A DNA stretch of 64,000 bases, taken from Stenotrophomonas maltophilia. GTDB lineage: Bacteria > Pseudomonadota > Gammaproteobacteria > Xanthomonadales > Xanthomonadaceae. The stretch is taken from contig NZ_CP090423.1 in the NCBI RefSeq assembly GCF_023518235.1, positions 3,799,001 to 3,863,000 of the forward strand, given 5' to 3'. The position numbers and the translations under genes are program-made. Position 1 is the first letter of the stretch. Each line of letters starts with the position of its first letter. This document shows positions 9,477 through 18,263 of this stretch, one piece after another. The notes under the pieces were generated by a model. The model did no database searches, was not told the origin of the DNA, and was given only the letters and a program-made list of their open reading frames with translations.

Positions 9477-10304
9477 ATGTCCCTGTCCGATGCCGACACC
9501 CGGCGCAAGCGCGCGACCTTCCGCCAGCTGCACGCCGAAGGCTGCTTCGTGCTGCCCAATCCCTGGGACGTTGGCAGTGCGCGCTATCTGCAGCGGCAGG
9601 GCTTCCTGGCCCTGGCCACCACCAGCGCCGGCTGCGCCTGGAGCGAAGGCCGGCCCGATGGCGCGGTTTCGCTGCAGGCCACGCTGGAGCACCTGCGGCT
9701 GATGGCCGCGGCCACGCCGCTGCCCTTGAACGCCGATTTCGGAGATGGCTTCGGTGCGTCCCCGTCCCAGGTGGCCGAGGCGGTGGCGGCGGCCATCGAC
9801 ACCGGCATCGCCGCGCTGTCGATCGAGGACGCCAGCGGCGTGGCCGACGCGCCGCTGCGCCCGATCGATGACGCGGTGGCGCGCCTGCGTGCGGCGCGCG
9901 CCGCCATTGATCAGGCGGGGGGCGAGGTGCTGCTGGTGGGACGTGCCGAGAACTTCTTCGTCGGCGTACCGGATCTGCGCGACACGCTGCGGCGCCTGCG
10001 CGCCTATGCCGAGGCCGGTGCCGATGTGCTGTATGCGCCGGGCATCAGTACGCCGGAACAGATCCGCGCGGTGGTTGCCGCGGCAGGATCCACACCGGTG
10101 AACCTGCTGGTCGGTGGGCCCACGCCGCTCAACCTGAAGGACATCGCCGCACTCGGGGTGCGCCGGGTCAGCCTGGGCGGTGCACTGGCCCGCGCCGCGT
10201 GGGGAGGCTTGATACAGGCCACCCGGCCGATCGTGCAGGACGGTCGCTTCGACGGACTGCAACAGGCGGCCCCGGGCGCGACGTTGAACGCGCTGTTCCA
10301 GTAG
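9477..10304 (+). CDS. isocitrate lyase/phosphoenolpyruvate mutase family protein
   Basis: This 275-residue protein belongs to the ICL/PEPM superfamily of TIM-barrel enzymes that make or break C-C or P-C bonds next to a carboxylate with Mg2+. Visible are the N-terminal FVLPNPWDVGSAR (substrate-loop region of the carboxyvinyl-carboxyphosphonate phosphorylmutase-like subgroup), the metal-binding NADFGDGFG, and SIEDASG. The subgroup has no settled physiological substrate; oxaloacetate hydrolase, 2-methylisocitrate lyase and PEP mutase activities occur in relatives. It is divergent from the DOPA-dioxygenase-like gene and converges with the next gene; GTAGG...CCTAC bases around its stop codon may form a terminator. 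Confidence 0.86.
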   Translation: MSLSDADTRRKRATFRQLHAEGCFVLPNPWDVGSARYLQRQGFLALATTSAGCAWSEGRPDGAVSLQATLEHLRLMAAATPLPLNADFGDGFGASPSQVAEAVAAAIDTGIAALSIEDASGVADAPLRPIDDAVARLRAARAAIDQAGGEVLLVGRAENFFVGVPDLRDTLRRLRAYAEAGADVLYAPGISTPEQIRAVVAAAGSTPVNLLVGGPTPLNLKDIAALGVRRVSLGGALARAAWGGLIQATRPIVQDGRFDGLQQAAPGATLNALFQ

Positions 10305-10334
10305 GTCCCCCTGCGCGGAGGGATCGGCTGGCGC

Positions 10335-10865
10335 CTACAACGCTTCGATCTGCCGCTTGGGCAGCGGGACACCGGCCTCGAGTGCGGGCAGCAGCTGGCG
10401 CAGCAGGCCCGGGTTGTCCTGCAACCCGGAACCATCCAGATAGGTCCAGCCCGGATGACCAACGCGGCGCACCGCCACCATGAAGGTGGTGCTGCGGATC
10501 GCCGTTCCGCGCACCCGCATCAGTGAGTGCCGCGGCACGAAACACACTTCCTCCTCGCCGGCGGCGTAGGTCCGGCCGGGGATGCCGACGTCCTCGCTGA
10601 CGATCTCCACGCCCGCACTGCGCAGCTGGGCCGCCGCATCACCGGCGATCCGCGCGAAGGCTTCGTCGCCGCCGGCCAGCCGTTTCAGGCTGGGGTGCGT
10701 GCGCGCGATCAGGAACGCCGCATCGCCACGGCTGAAGGCCGCCACCATCGCGCGCACCTCCGCGCGCAGGGCTGCCGCATCATCGGGGCTGAGCTCGCCT
10801 GCGGTGGCGGGGGCGCCCGCGCACAGCAACACGGCCAGCAGAGGGGCAAACAGGCGTCGGCGCAT
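10335..10865 (-). CDS. secreted hypothetical protein
   Basis: A 176-residue protein with a clear Sec signal peptide (MRRRLFAPLLAVLLCAGAPATAGE, cleavage probably after ATA). The mature part has a helical region with SRGDAAFLIARTHPSL, reminiscent of NTF2-like/SnoaL folds used as small periplasmic domains, but I see no diagnostic motif. Start at ATG 10865 is chosen because the signal peptide begins there; upstream in-frame ATG at 10925 adds 20 residues without leader character. Function unknown. Confidence 0.72.
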   Translation of the reverse strand: MRRRLFAPLLAVLLCAGAPATAGELSPDDAAALRAEVRAMVAAFSRGDAAFLIARTHPSLKRLAGGDEAFARIAGDAAAQLRSAGVEIVSEDVGIPGRTYAAGEEEVCFVPRHSLMRVRGTAIRSTTFMVAVRRVGHPGWTYLDGSGLQDNPGLLRQLLPALEAGVPLPKRQIEAL

Positions 10866-10956
10866 CGTCGGCGATCTCCACGGGATGGGGCGCACTATAC
10901 GGTGAAGGCAAAAACAGCGTCCCATCGATGGTGCTGGTGATCCGGATATTGCTACT

Positions 10957-10967
10957 TACTATTAGTA
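10957..10967. promoter_or_regulatory. candidate operator for the downstream TetR regulator
   Basis: An inverted repeat TACTA-T-TAGTA lies within an AT-rich 30-base patch (unlike the surrounding GC-rich DNA) just upstream of the NAD(P)H oxidoreductase start. The next gene but one encodes a TetR regulator cotranscribed with the oxidoreductase, so autoregulation through this site is likely. This is inference from position and symmetry. Confidence 0.45.
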
Positions 10968-10992
10968 GTTAATGATTCCTGGAGATTCACCC

Positions 10993-11589
10993 GTGCACAG
11001 CCTCATCGTCACCACCCATCCGGAAACCGGATCGCTCACCCATGCCATCGCCCAGCGCATCGGCGACGCCATCCGGGCCACCGACGCTGGCAACACCGTC
11101 ACCCATGCCGACCTGGTTGCCGAAGGCTTCGATCCGCGCTTCAACCGCGAAGACCAGGCGCTGTTCCGCGGCACCGGTGCGGTACCGGCCGATGTTGCCG
11201 CCGAGCACGCACGGCTGGACCTGGCCGATACGCTGGTGCTGGTCTATCCGCTGTACTGGTGGTCGTTCCCCGCCTTGTTGAAAGGGTGGATCGACCGCGT
11301 GTTCACCCAGGGCTGGGCCTACCAGGACGGCGCCGACGGCAAGGTACAGAAGAAGCTGCAGCGCCTGCGCGTGCATCTGGTCGGCGTCGGCGGGGCCGGC
11401 GCGGCGATGATCGAGCGGCGCGGCTATGGCGCGGCGATGAAGACCCAGATCGACATGGGCATCTTCGACTACTGCGGCGCGCGCGTGTTGTCGTCCGAAC
11501 TGCTGCTCGATGCCGATAGCGGTGCGGCCGCCGCGCATCTGCAGACCGTAGTGGAAATCGGCCGTAAAATCGGTACTCCGATGCACTGA
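10993..11589 (+). CDS. NAD(P)H-dependent oxidoreductase (flavodoxin-like fold)
   Basis: A 198-residue quinone or nitro-compound reductase of the NQO1/KefF/MdaB-like flavodoxin-fold group: N-terminal SLIVTTHPETGSL phosphate-binding loop for FMN/FAD, YPLYWWSFPALLKGWIDRV, which is the classic signature of the family, and a conserved GGAGAAM-type loop. I prefer the GTG start at 10993, with GGAGA seven bases upstream, over the ATG at 10972 whose translation would place the ribosome on a weak site. The following TetR gene is 16 bases away, a common pairing in which a quinone or electrophile releases the repressor. Confidence 0.87.
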   Translation: MHSLIVTTHPETGSLTHAIAQRIGDAIRATDAGNTVTHADLVAEGFDPRFNREDQALFRGTGAVPADVAAEHARLDLADTLVLVYPLYWWSFPALLKGWIDRVFTQGWAYQDGADGKVQKKLQRLRVHLVGVGGAGAAMIERRGYGAAMKTQIDMGIFDYCGARVLSSELLLDADSGAAAAHLQTVVEIGRKIGTPMH

Positions 11590-11605
11590 TCGCCGTGTTC
11601 CGCCA

Positions 11606-12199
11606 ATGCCTGCCAACGCCGCCCCCACGCGCCGCCGCCTGACCCGCGAGCAACGTGCCCGCCAGCTGCTGGATGTGGCCTGGGCGCTGGTCGGTGAGGA
11701 AGGCACCGACGCGTTGACGCTGGGGAGGCTGGCCGAAGCGGCGGGCGTGACCAAGCCGGTGGCCTACGATCACTTCGTGACCCGTCATGGCCTGCTGGCG
11801 GCGCTGTACCACGACTACGACGCGCGGCAGACGCAGGTATTCCACGAGCGCATCGATCGCGCCCGGGCGCGGCTGGGCGATCGCGCCGCTGCCATCGCCT
11901 CGGGCTACATCGACTGCATCCTCAGCCAGGGCAGCGAGGTGCAGGGCATCCTGTCGGCACTGGTCGGCGCGCCGGAACTGCAGGAGGTGCGGCGCTGCTA
12001 CCAGCAGGACTTCATCGACAACTGCGAGGTGTGGCTGGGCCGGTTTGCTGCGGACGGCACGGTGCCGCTGGCCGGCCGCTGGGCCATCCTGGGCGCGGCC
12101 GAAAGCCTGTCCGAGGCCGTGGCCGCCGGCGCACTGGGCCAGGCCGTAGCTGAAGCCGAGCTGCAACGCCTGATCGTGGCGACGGTCAAACGACGCTGA
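11606..12199 (+). CDS. TetR/AcrR family transcriptional regulator
   Basis: The 197-residue protein has the TetR N-terminal helix-turn-helix: RREQRARQLLD-like helix 1, TLGRLAEAAGVTKPVAYDHF as helices 2-3 (about residues 35-57). The C-terminal ligand-binding and dimerisation domain is divergent, as usual. It is 16 bases downstream of the NAD(P)H oxidoreductase and in the same operon, so it probably represses both genes and itself via a site near 10957-10967. The inducer cannot be inferred beyond an electrophile or quinone guess. Confidence 0.88.
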   Translation: MPANAAPTRRRLTREQRARQLLDVAWALVGEEGTDALTLGRLAEAAGVTKPVAYDHFVTRHGLLAALYHDYDARQTQVFHERIDRARARLGDRAAAIASGYIDCILSQGSEVQGILSALVGAPELQEVRRCYQQDFIDNCEVWLGRFAADGTVPLAGRWAILGAAESLSEAVAAGALGQAVAEAELQRLIVATVKRR

Positions 12200-12205
12200 C
12201 CGGGC

Positions 12206-13081
12206 TCAGGCCTCGATGACGGCGCCGGCCAGCGTTGCAAAGCCGGTGGCCAACTGTTCGCGCACCCGCGCGTCGCGCGCCTGGCGGCTGTCCGAACCGA
12301 GCACGACCGTGATCAGGCGCACCGGCTGCGCCTGCCCGGGTAGCCCCCGGCAGGCGGTGGCGGCCAGGCAGAAGCCGGCCGCCTGGGTGTAGCCGGTCTT
12401 CAATCCATCCACGCCTTCATCGCCCAGCAGTGCATTCTGGTTGGTTCGGCTGAAGCGGCCATGCGCGAACGCACGCTGCGCGGTAATGGCCAGGATCTGT
12501 GGATGGTCGGCCAGCAGATGGGCCGCCAGCACCGCCATGTCGCGCGCGCTGGATGCATGATGTGGCGTGGTGATGCCCGATACGCTGGCGAACCCGGTAT
12601 CGCGCAGGCCAAGCTGGCGTGCGTGGTGGTTCATGCGCTGCAGAAACGCGCCCTGCGATCCATCCAGGTGGCGCGCGATCGCCAGCGCGGCGTCATTGCC
12701 GGAGACGATCATCATTCCTTCCAGCAGGCGCGCCAGGGGGACCGTTTCGCCGGGCAGCAGGCCCATCCGCGTTTCATCAGCGGCGACCGCGTGCACGTCG
12801 TCGCCGGCGATGGTGACCGTTTCGTCCCACGAACGCCCGGTCTCTGCGATGCACGCATACGCCGCGTAGGCAGTCATCAGCTTGGTCAGCGATGCCGGTG
12901 GCCGTACGGTGTCGGCGTTGTGCTGGTGGATCACCGCGCGGCTTGCAGCGTCAATGGTGATCGCAGAGAGCGGCGCGCGCGCCGGAGAGGAAGTCGGCAT
13001 GGGTGCAGCGATGGCAACGGTAGCTGCGCAGGGTAGCGCGCAGCGACTGCATGAAGCTGCAACATTGAAACTATATAACAT
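12206..13081 (-). CDS. D-alanyl-D-alanine carboxypeptidase family serine hydrolase
   Basis: A peptidase S11 penicillin-binding protein-like enzyme that trims the terminal D-Ala of peptidoglycan pentapeptides. All three active-site motifs are present: SLTK (64-67), SGN (127-129) and KTG (228-230). The 291-residue protein lacks the C-terminal beta-domain and amphipathic anchor of DacA/DacC, so it is a short, probably soluble periplasmic form. The first 26 residues are hydrophobic enough for a signal sequence but contain three Cys. Start ATG 13081 is chosen over longer frames because it gives this leader; it lies just 37 bases from the divergent phosphatase start. Confidence 0.85.
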   Translation of the reverse strand: MLYSFNVAASCSRCALPCAATVAIAAPMPTSSPARAPLSAITIDAASRAVIHQHNADTVRPPASLTKLMTAYAAYACIAETGRSWDETVTIAGDDVHAVAADETRMGLLPGETVPLARLLEGMMIVSGNDAALAIARHLDGSQGAFLQRMNHHARQLGLRDTGFASVSGITTPHHASSARDMAVLAAHLLADHPQILAITAQRAFAHGRFSRTNQNALLGDEGVDGLKTGYTQAAGFCLAATACRGLPGQAQPVRLITVVLGSDSRQARDARVREQLATGFATLAGAVIEA

Positions 13082-13118
13082 GTGGTCATCAGCCGCAGGT
13101 GGCCCGACAGGACCCACG

Positions 13119-14666
13119 ATGAGTTCATTCCTTCCACGTCGCGGGCGCCATGCCCTGCTGCTGGCTGCACTGGCTGCAGTCGGCGGCTGCCAGCCGAACC
13201 TGCGCGCCGGTCCATCGGCGCCGGCTGCGGTCCAACCGTACAACGTGATCGTGATGATCAACGACGGTGCCGGTTGGGGCACCTGGGATGCGGCCGCCTA
13301 CTGGCAGTACGGCAGCCGCGAGGGTGCACCCTATGCGGCGTTCCCGCAGCGCCTGGCCGTGACCACCTTCCCTCTGAATTCCAGCAGCCAGCCGACCGGC
13401 GACACTGCGCAGACCCTCGGCTACGACGCGGCCAGGGCGTGGGACACCGAGGCGGTTCCCGCGCTGGACCTGCCGTTCGCTGGTTACCAGTACCTGGCCG
13501 CAGTGGCGACCGACAGCGCGGCGGCAGGTACCGCGTTGTCTGCGGGCATCAAGACCTACAACAACGCCATCAACGTGGACAACGATGGCAGGGCGGTTGA
13601 CTTCAACACCCTGCGCGCCAAGCGCCTGGGCATGGCCACCGGCGTGGTCACCTCAGTGCCGTTCGCGCACGCCACCCCGGCCGCGTTCGCTGCGCAGAAC
13701 GCCTCGCGCAACAACTATCACGCGATCGCGCACCAGATGCTGGCGCAGGGGCATATGGACCTGGTGATGGGCACCGGCGGCCCGGGTTACAGCGTGGATG
13801 GACGCGCCTGTGGCCAGGGCACGGCGGCTGCGCCGGCCGAAGGCTGCGCCAATCCGTGGGAGTGGGTCTCGCAGCAGGACTGGCAGCAGCTGGAAGCGGG
13901 CAGCACCATCGGCGGCAACCCGGCCGGGCCGTGGCGCCTGATCCGCAGCAAGGAGGACTTCCTTGCGCTGGCGGAGGGCCGGCTGCCGACCGACCGTCCG
14001 TTGATCGGCGTGCCGCGCGTGGCCAATACGCTGCAGCAGGCACGCCAGCTGCCGGTGCTGGGCCAGGATGCGAGCACGCCTTCGGGCGTGCGCAGGATCG
14101 ACAGCGTGCCCGATCTGGCGACCATGACCCGTGGCGCCCTGCGGTTCCTGCAGCAGCGTTCGGCCAAGGGCCTGTTCCTGATGGTGGAAGGCGGCGCCAC
14201 CGACTGGGCCGCGCACACCAGCGCCTGTGGCACCGAATGGCACTACGGCTCATGCAGCGACCAGCCGCAGTACGGGCGGCTGATCGAGGAAACGGTGGAG
14301 TTCAACGACGCGGTGGCGGCGGTGGTCGAATGGATCGAGCACAACGGCGGTTGGGAACGCAGCCTGCTGATCGTCACCACCGACCATGACAACAGCATGC
14401 CGATGGGGCCGGATGCGCAGAACATCGCGTTCGAACCGGTGCGCAACAACGGCCGTGGCCGCATGCCGGGGATGAGCTTCCGCCCCACCGGCAACCACTC
14501 CAACGCGCTGGTGCCGCTGTGGGCCAAGGGCGCCGGCGCTGAGCTGCTGGGCCAGCGCGTGCGGGGTGTTGATGCCGGCTACCGCCAGCATGTGCGCTGG
14601 AACGACGGCCGCTACATCGACAACACCGATGTGGCAGCCGCCGTGCAGCAAGCGCTGCAACGCTAG
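13119..14666 (+). CDS. alkaline phosphatase family protein (PhoA type), probable lipoprotein
   Basis: A 515-residue metal-dependent phosphomonoesterase of the PhoA family, acting outside the cytoplasm. The N-terminus is a signal peptide ending at a possible lipobox VGGC (Cys24). The metal-binding start VIVMINDGAGWG and the nucleophile loop ATDSAAAGTAL (the Ser is the catalytic nucleophile) are visible, with VEGGATDWAAH and VTTDHDNS further down for the zinc site. It diverges from the carboxypeptidase with only 37 bases between the start codons, so promoters overlap coding sequence. A Pho regulon box was not seen. Confidence 0.9.
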   Translation: MSSFLPRRGRHALLLAALAAVGGCQPNLRAGPSAPAAVQPYNVIVMINDGAGWGTWDAAAYWQYGSREGAPYAAFPQRLAVTTFPLNSSSQPTGDTAQTLGYDAARAWDTEAVPALDLPFAGYQYLAAVATDSAAAGTALSAGIKTYNNAINVDNDGRAVDFNTLRAKRLGMATGVVTSVPFAHATPAAFAAQNASRNNYHAIAHQMLAQGHMDLVMGTGGPGYSVDGRACGQGTAAAPAEGCANPWEWVSQQDWQQLEAGSTIGGNPAGPWRLIRSKEDFLALAEGRLPTDRPLIGVPRVANTLQQARQLPVLGQDASTPSGVRRIDSVPDLATMTRGALRFLQQRSAKGLFLMVEGGATDWAAHTSACGTEWHYGSCSDQPQYGRLIEETVEFNDAVAAVVEWIEHNGGWERSLLIVTTDHDNSMPMGPDAQNIAFEPVRNNGRGRMPGMSFRPTGNHSNALVPLWAKGAGAELLGQRVRGVDAGYRQHVRWNDGRYIDNTDVAAAVQQALQR

Positions 14667-14848
14667 GGGAGTGCCGGCCGCTGGCCGGCAGCTGCGGGGT
14701 GCCCGATCGGTGAGGTTGCCGGCCAGCGGCCGGCACTACCAGGGGTGCCGCTTGGCGGCGGAGCCGGGGAGGGGCTGGCCAGCTGCCGCGCCAGCTCGGC
14801 GCTGGCGATGTGGCCATGCAGGAACAACAGGCTGCCGAAGATGTTCAT
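14663..14848 (-). CDS. small hypothetical protein running into a REP element
   Basis: A 61-codon frame whose N-terminus (MNIFGSLLFLHGHIASAELA) is protein-like and preceded by an excellent Shine-Dalgarno sequence, GGAGG seven bases before the ATG. From about codon 36 onward the frame is made of the SMAG repeat pair and ends on bases shared with the phosphatase stop. The first 35 residues could be a short membrane-associated peptide, with the tail acquired when the repeat inserted. It is divergent from the LysR gene 98 bases away and may be its target. Confidence is moderate because of the size. Confidence 0.5.
   Translation of the reverse strand: MNIFGSLLFLHGHIASAELARQLASPSPAPPPSGTPGSAGRWPATSPIGHPAAAGQRPALP
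14671..14739. repeat. SMAG REP inverted pair (GCCGGCC type)
   Basis: Two copies of a palindrome with TGCCGGCC/GGCCGGCA arms facing each other, the second ending in CTAC. The pair follows the phosphatase gene and overlaps the 3' end of the small minus-strand frame. Confidence 0.85.
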
Positions 14849-14946
14849 GAGCGTGCCTCCACTTGAGTGGATTGCACGATACGGGCAGCATGGAGGGGCA
14901 AAAAGCGACATTTCCGCAAGCCTGACTTGAAAGAGGTTCAAGCCTT

Positions 14947-15846
14947 GTGACCCGCCCACCCTTGCATGCCCTGCAGGGCTTCGTCGCTGCCGCCCGGCTC
15001 GGCAACCTGTCGCGCGCGGCGGCGTCGATGAACCTCACGGTCAGCGCGCTCAGCCACCAGATGCGGCAGCTGGAAGAGCGCCTGGGCCAGCCGCTGCTGG
15101 TCCGCCAGGCGCGCGGCGTCGCCCTCACCCTGGAAGGTCAGCGCCTGCTGGACCAGGTCGGCCCGCATCTGGATGCGATCAACGAAGCCTTCCAGCCGTA
15201 TGCGGCGCGTGCCGAGCACGTGCTGACGATCAGCGCGGTGCCGTCGATGGCCAGTGCGTGGCTGGTGCCACGACTGGGGCACTTCGTGGCCGCCCATCCG
15301 CAGATCGAGATCAATCTGCAGTCCAGCGAACGGCTGGTGGATTTCGAACGCCAGCGCCAGTTCGACGCCGCGCTGCGGCTGGGCAGTGGCAACTGGCCAG
15401 GGCTTGTGGTGGAGCCGCTGTTCGATGAGTGGCTGCTGCCGATGGCCAGCCCGGCACTGATCGAGCGCATGGGCGGCATCGACCGTGTCCCGCTCACGCA
15501 ATGGCCATTGCTGGGTGATCCCGACGGTGCGTGGGGCGCGTGGTTCGCCTTGAGTGGGCAGAGCCCGCCGCCCCGCTTCGTGGCGGTGCTGGATGATTCC
15601 GAAGCGCATCATCGGGCCGCGCTGGACGGTGTGGGCGTCGCCCTGGGCCGGGTCACGCGTGCGCGCCTGCTGCTCGACTCCGGCCAGCTGGTCGCGCTGT
15701 CCCAGCAGCGTTTGAAGACCGACTGGCCGCACTGGCTGGTGTACCCGCCACGCTCGGCCCATCACCGTGGTTTCCTTGCCTTCCGCGACTGGCTGCACGC
15801 GCAGGCGGCCGAGCATGTGCGGCATATGGCCGGCGTGCATCTGTAG
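14947..15846 (+). CDS. LysR family transcriptional regulator
   Basis: The 299-residue protein has the LysR N-terminal winged helix-turn-helix (LHALQGFVAAARLGNLSRAA, then SALSHQMRQLEERLG) within residues 5-65, and the C-terminal type 2 periplasmic-binding fold for the effector. The layout and phrase ALSHQMRQLE resemble the GcvA/AmpR-like subgroup. It starts with GTG at 14947. The divergent small frame at 14663-14848 is its nearest potential target. Effector unknown. Confidence 0.93.
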   Translation: MTRPPLHALQGFVAAARLGNLSRAAASMNLTVSALSHQMRQLEERLGQPLLVRQARGVALTLEGQRLLDQVGPHLDAINEAFQPYAARAEHVLTISAVPSMASAWLVPRLGHFVAAHPQIEINLQSSERLVDFERQRQFDAALRLGSGNWPGLVVEPLFDEWLLPMASPALIERMGGIDRVPLTQWPLLGDPDGAWGAWFALSGQSPPPRFVAVLDDSEAHHRAALDGVGVALGRVTRARLLLDSGQLVALSQQRLKTDWPHWLVYPPRSAHHRGFLAFRDWLHAQAAEHVRHMAGVHL

Positions 15847-15926
15847 CGTCGAGCGTGCTCGACTTTCTTCGTGCACAGCAGTCGAGCACGCTCGACTCTA
15901 CGCACGGGCAGTCGAGCACGCCCGAC
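15843..15926. repeat. SMAG REP inverted pair plus a third half-element
   Basis: GTAG-headed palindrome with GTCGAGC/GCTCGAC arms, then its inverted partner ending CTAC at 15901, then a third GTCGAGCACGCCCGAC half at 15910-15926. It lies between the convergent ends of the LysR and solute-binding genes. Confidence 0.85.
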
Positions 15927-15935
15927 GCCACGGAT

Positions 15936-16652
15936 TCACCGTACCAGGGTGACCGCCTGTCCCGCACGCGCGAACGCTTCGCCCAGCAACGGACCGGCCT
16001 TGATCGCTTCCACCTCGTCGAACAAGGCGCGCAATGCCTCGGCCGGGCGTGAGGCCGGTGCCGCGACCGCCTGCTGGATCGCGGTGAAACGATCGGCCAG
16101 CACGCGGTGGCCGGGATGCGCCTGCGCCCAGGCTGCCAGCGGCTGGCGCACCCCGGCGGCGGCATCCAGGTGCTGCTGGTCGAACAGGGTGATGGCCGCA
16201 GCCGAAGTCTCCGCGCGCTCGATCGCGGCATGGCGCAGCTCGCGGCTGAGGAACAGATCGTAGGCCGCGCCGCGGCCGACTGCGATGCGCAGGCCGTCGC
16301 GGTCAAGATCGGTCACCTGCTGTGCCGGGCTGTGCTCGCGCACCAGGTAGGTGCCTTCAATCTCCACATACGGTGCACTGAAGGCGATGTGGTCGGCGCG
16401 TGCCGGATCGATGGCCAGGAAGGCCAGATCCCAGGCATCTTCGGCAGCCGCGGCAACCACCGAAGCCGCCGCATCGTGGCAGGTGAAGCGGGCCTGCACA
16501 CCCATCCGTTGCGCCAACGCGGTGGCCAGTTCCAGTGACGGCCCGCGCGGTGAGCGTGCATCGCCCTGTGCCAGCACGGGATTACCGAGATTGATCGCCA
16601 CGCGCAGGAATCCCTGCGGCGCCAGCGCGCTTCGATGGTCGGCCAGGGACAT
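15936..16652 (-). CDS. transporter substrate-binding domain-containing protein (SBP family 3-like)
   Basis: A 238-residue type 2 periplasmic-binding fold protein like those that bind amino acids: FLRVAINLGNPVL, a central DLAFLAIDPARADHIAFSAPYVEIEGTYLV and a C-terminal half of the second lobe. Unlike classical ABC-transporter binding proteins no signal peptide is present from this start (MSLADHRSALAP), and no permease or ATPase neighbours it. It may be a cytosolic sensor or a stand-alone binding protein with an unusual route. An in-frame start at 16790 gives a longer but not leader-like N-terminus. Confidence 0.8.
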   Translation of the reverse strand: MSLADHRSALAPQGFLRVAINLGNPVLAQGDARSPRGPSLELATALAQRMGVQARFTCHDAAASVVAAAAEDAWDLAFLAIDPARADHIAFSAPYVEIEGTYLVREHSPAQQVTDLDRDGLRIAVGRGAAYDLFLSRELRHAAIERAETSAAAITLFDQQHLDAAAGVRQPLAAWAQAHPGHRVLADRFTAIQQAVAAPASRPAEALRALFDEVEAIKAGPLLGEAFARAGQAVTLVR

Positions 16653-16713
16653 GCAGGGCTCCGCGGGAAGGGGAGCTCCAGCATGCCAGCGTGGACGTCC
16701 GCGCCGCGTGGAC

Positions 16714-18237
16714 TCAGCCGTGTGCAGCGAACGTACCGTGGAAGCCCAATGGCACCGCGTAGGGCAGCCATGCCTGTGCCAGGGGGCCATCGTCCAGGTG
16801 GCGCGCGTCGAGTACCGCCAGACCGCTGCGCTGGTTCACCGGATCGAGCAGGGTGCCGATCAACCAGCCGTCGTCGGCGTTGCGGCTGCCCGGGCGCGGC
16901 ACGAACACATGTTCCTCGGCCATGATGTCCGGCCCGTAGTGCCACAGCTGGCGGCGTCCACGCTCGATGTCGAACGCCGCCACCGCGTTGAAGTACGGTG
17001 CGGTGGCCGGGCCGTCGATGGTGGGTGCGTACAGCCGCGCCCCCCGCGTGTCGGCCGAACGCCGGTCGAACAGCGGAAACTCCACCGCGCGGATGTCCAA
17101 TGACTCCCAGCGTGCCTGGCCACGGCGCAGGTCCAGATGCAGTTCGACCAGGCCGGCGCCGCTGTTCGCGGCGTGCGCGCCATCGCCCGCCATCGCCTCC
17201 TTCATCGGCGAGCGCGCTTCGTTGATGTCATTGTGGCGCACCGCGCGCAGCACGATGCCACCCTCGCGGGTGAAGGCATCGCCGAAGTGATAGATCGCGG
17301 CGAACGGCGCCTCGAACCACTGCGCCTTGTCCGGCGCATCCTTGGCCACCACCGCGATGCGTGCCGGACGCTGCGGCGCGAACTGCATGCGCTCGAAGAA
17401 GCTGCCGCCGGTGCCGGTGAAGTCGAACGGCATCAGCACGAACACCAGGTGCTGCCCGGTCATCGCAAAGGCATGCAGGTAGCCATGCTCCGGCGTTTCA
17501 ATCACATTGGCACTGCGCAGCTGGCCGTCCTTGCCGATGTGCCAGACCAGCAGGCCGTGACCCCCCATCAGGCTGATCGAACCGAAGTTCCACACGCTGC
17601 CATCGCGGTCCGGCAGCGGATGGGCCGAGAATGGCAACGCCGCCAGATCCGGGCGCCAGGTGACCGGGCCAAGGGTCTGCAGCGAATCGGGATCCACTTC
17701 GAACGCCGAGCCGGATTCGCACAGTGCGAACAGGCGGCCGTTGATCATTGTCACCGAGGTGTTGGCCACGTTGGCGTCATCGTTGTTGCGCACGGGCAGC
17801 GCAGCGGGAACGTGGGTGCCGGCCGCCGGATACTGGAAGCGGCCGGCCTTCTGTTCACGGCTGAACTTCGGCGTGGCCACCATGCGCCCGTGGTGGGTCA
17901 GGCTGCCATCGCCGTTGAAGCGCCAGCCATGCACCATGCCGTCGCCGTCGAACCAGTGGTCATAGCGGAAGCCATCGCGCTCGGTCCAGGCCGGACCGTT
18001 GCGGTACAGCGTGCCGGCCAGGCCGACCGGCAGCCGCCCCTGCAGCTGTACCGTTGCAGGGCCAAGGCATTCGCTGCTGACGCTGCGCCAGCCGAGCAGC
18101 CACGGATGCGCCTGCAGGCCCTGCGCGAAACGCGCCGGGTCACCGGCGAAGGCCGGTGCGCTGCGCAGTGCGGTGGCGCCCAGGGCCAGGCAGGCGCTGC
18201 TGCTGAGCAGGGTACGGAGGAAGCGGCGACGGTCCAT
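16714..18237 (-). CDS. carotenoid oxygenase family protein with twin-arginine leader
   Basis: A 507-residue seven-bladed beta-propeller non-haem iron enzyme family, members of which cleave carotenoids, apocarotenoids, stilbenes or lignin-derived isoeugenol at a C=C bond. The N-terminus MDRRRFLRTLLSSSACLALG is a strong twin-arginine leader with a hydrophobic core, so the enzyme is predicted to be exported folded with its iron. Family landmarks include LYRNGPAW, FDGDGMVHGWRF with an iron-ligand His, THVPAALPVRNNDDANVANTS-like region, and the GFHGTFAAHG C-terminus with the final His. Four His ligands are expected; I can match three or four by eye. It precedes the divergent strand's DUF2141 gene on the same strand by about 30 bases. 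Confidence 0.88.
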   Translation of the reverse strand: MDRRRFLRTLLSSSACLALGATALRSAPAFAGDPARFAQGLQAHPWLLGWRSVSSECLGPATVQLQGRLPVGLAGTLYRNGPAWTERDGFRYDHWFDGDGMVHGWRFNGDGSLTHHGRMVATPKFSREQKAGRFQYPAAGTHVPAALPVRNNDDANVANTSVTMINGRLFALCESGSAFEVDPDSLQTLGPVTWRPDLAALPFSAHPLPDRDGSVWNFGSISLMGGHGLLVWHIGKDGQLRSANVIETPEHGYLHAFAMTGQHLVFVLMPFDFTGTGGSFFERMQFAPQRPARIAVVAKDAPDKAQWFEAPFAAIYHFGDAFTREGGIVLRAVRHNDINEARSPMKEAMAGDGAHAANSGAGLVELHLDLRRGQARWESLDIRAVEFPLFDRRSADTRGARLYAPTIDGPATAPYFNAVAAFDIERGRRQLWHYGPDIMAEEHVFVPRPGSRNADDGWLIGTLLDPVNQRSGLAVLDARHLDDGPLAQAWLPYAVPLGFHGTFAAHG

Positions 18238-18263
18238 GGTGGCCTCGGGTCTGGATGCAGGAA

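Noticed and set aside
13060..13118. Pho box upstream of the PhoA-type phosphatase
   Set aside because: No CTGTCAT-type 7-base direct repeat is visible in the very short gap.
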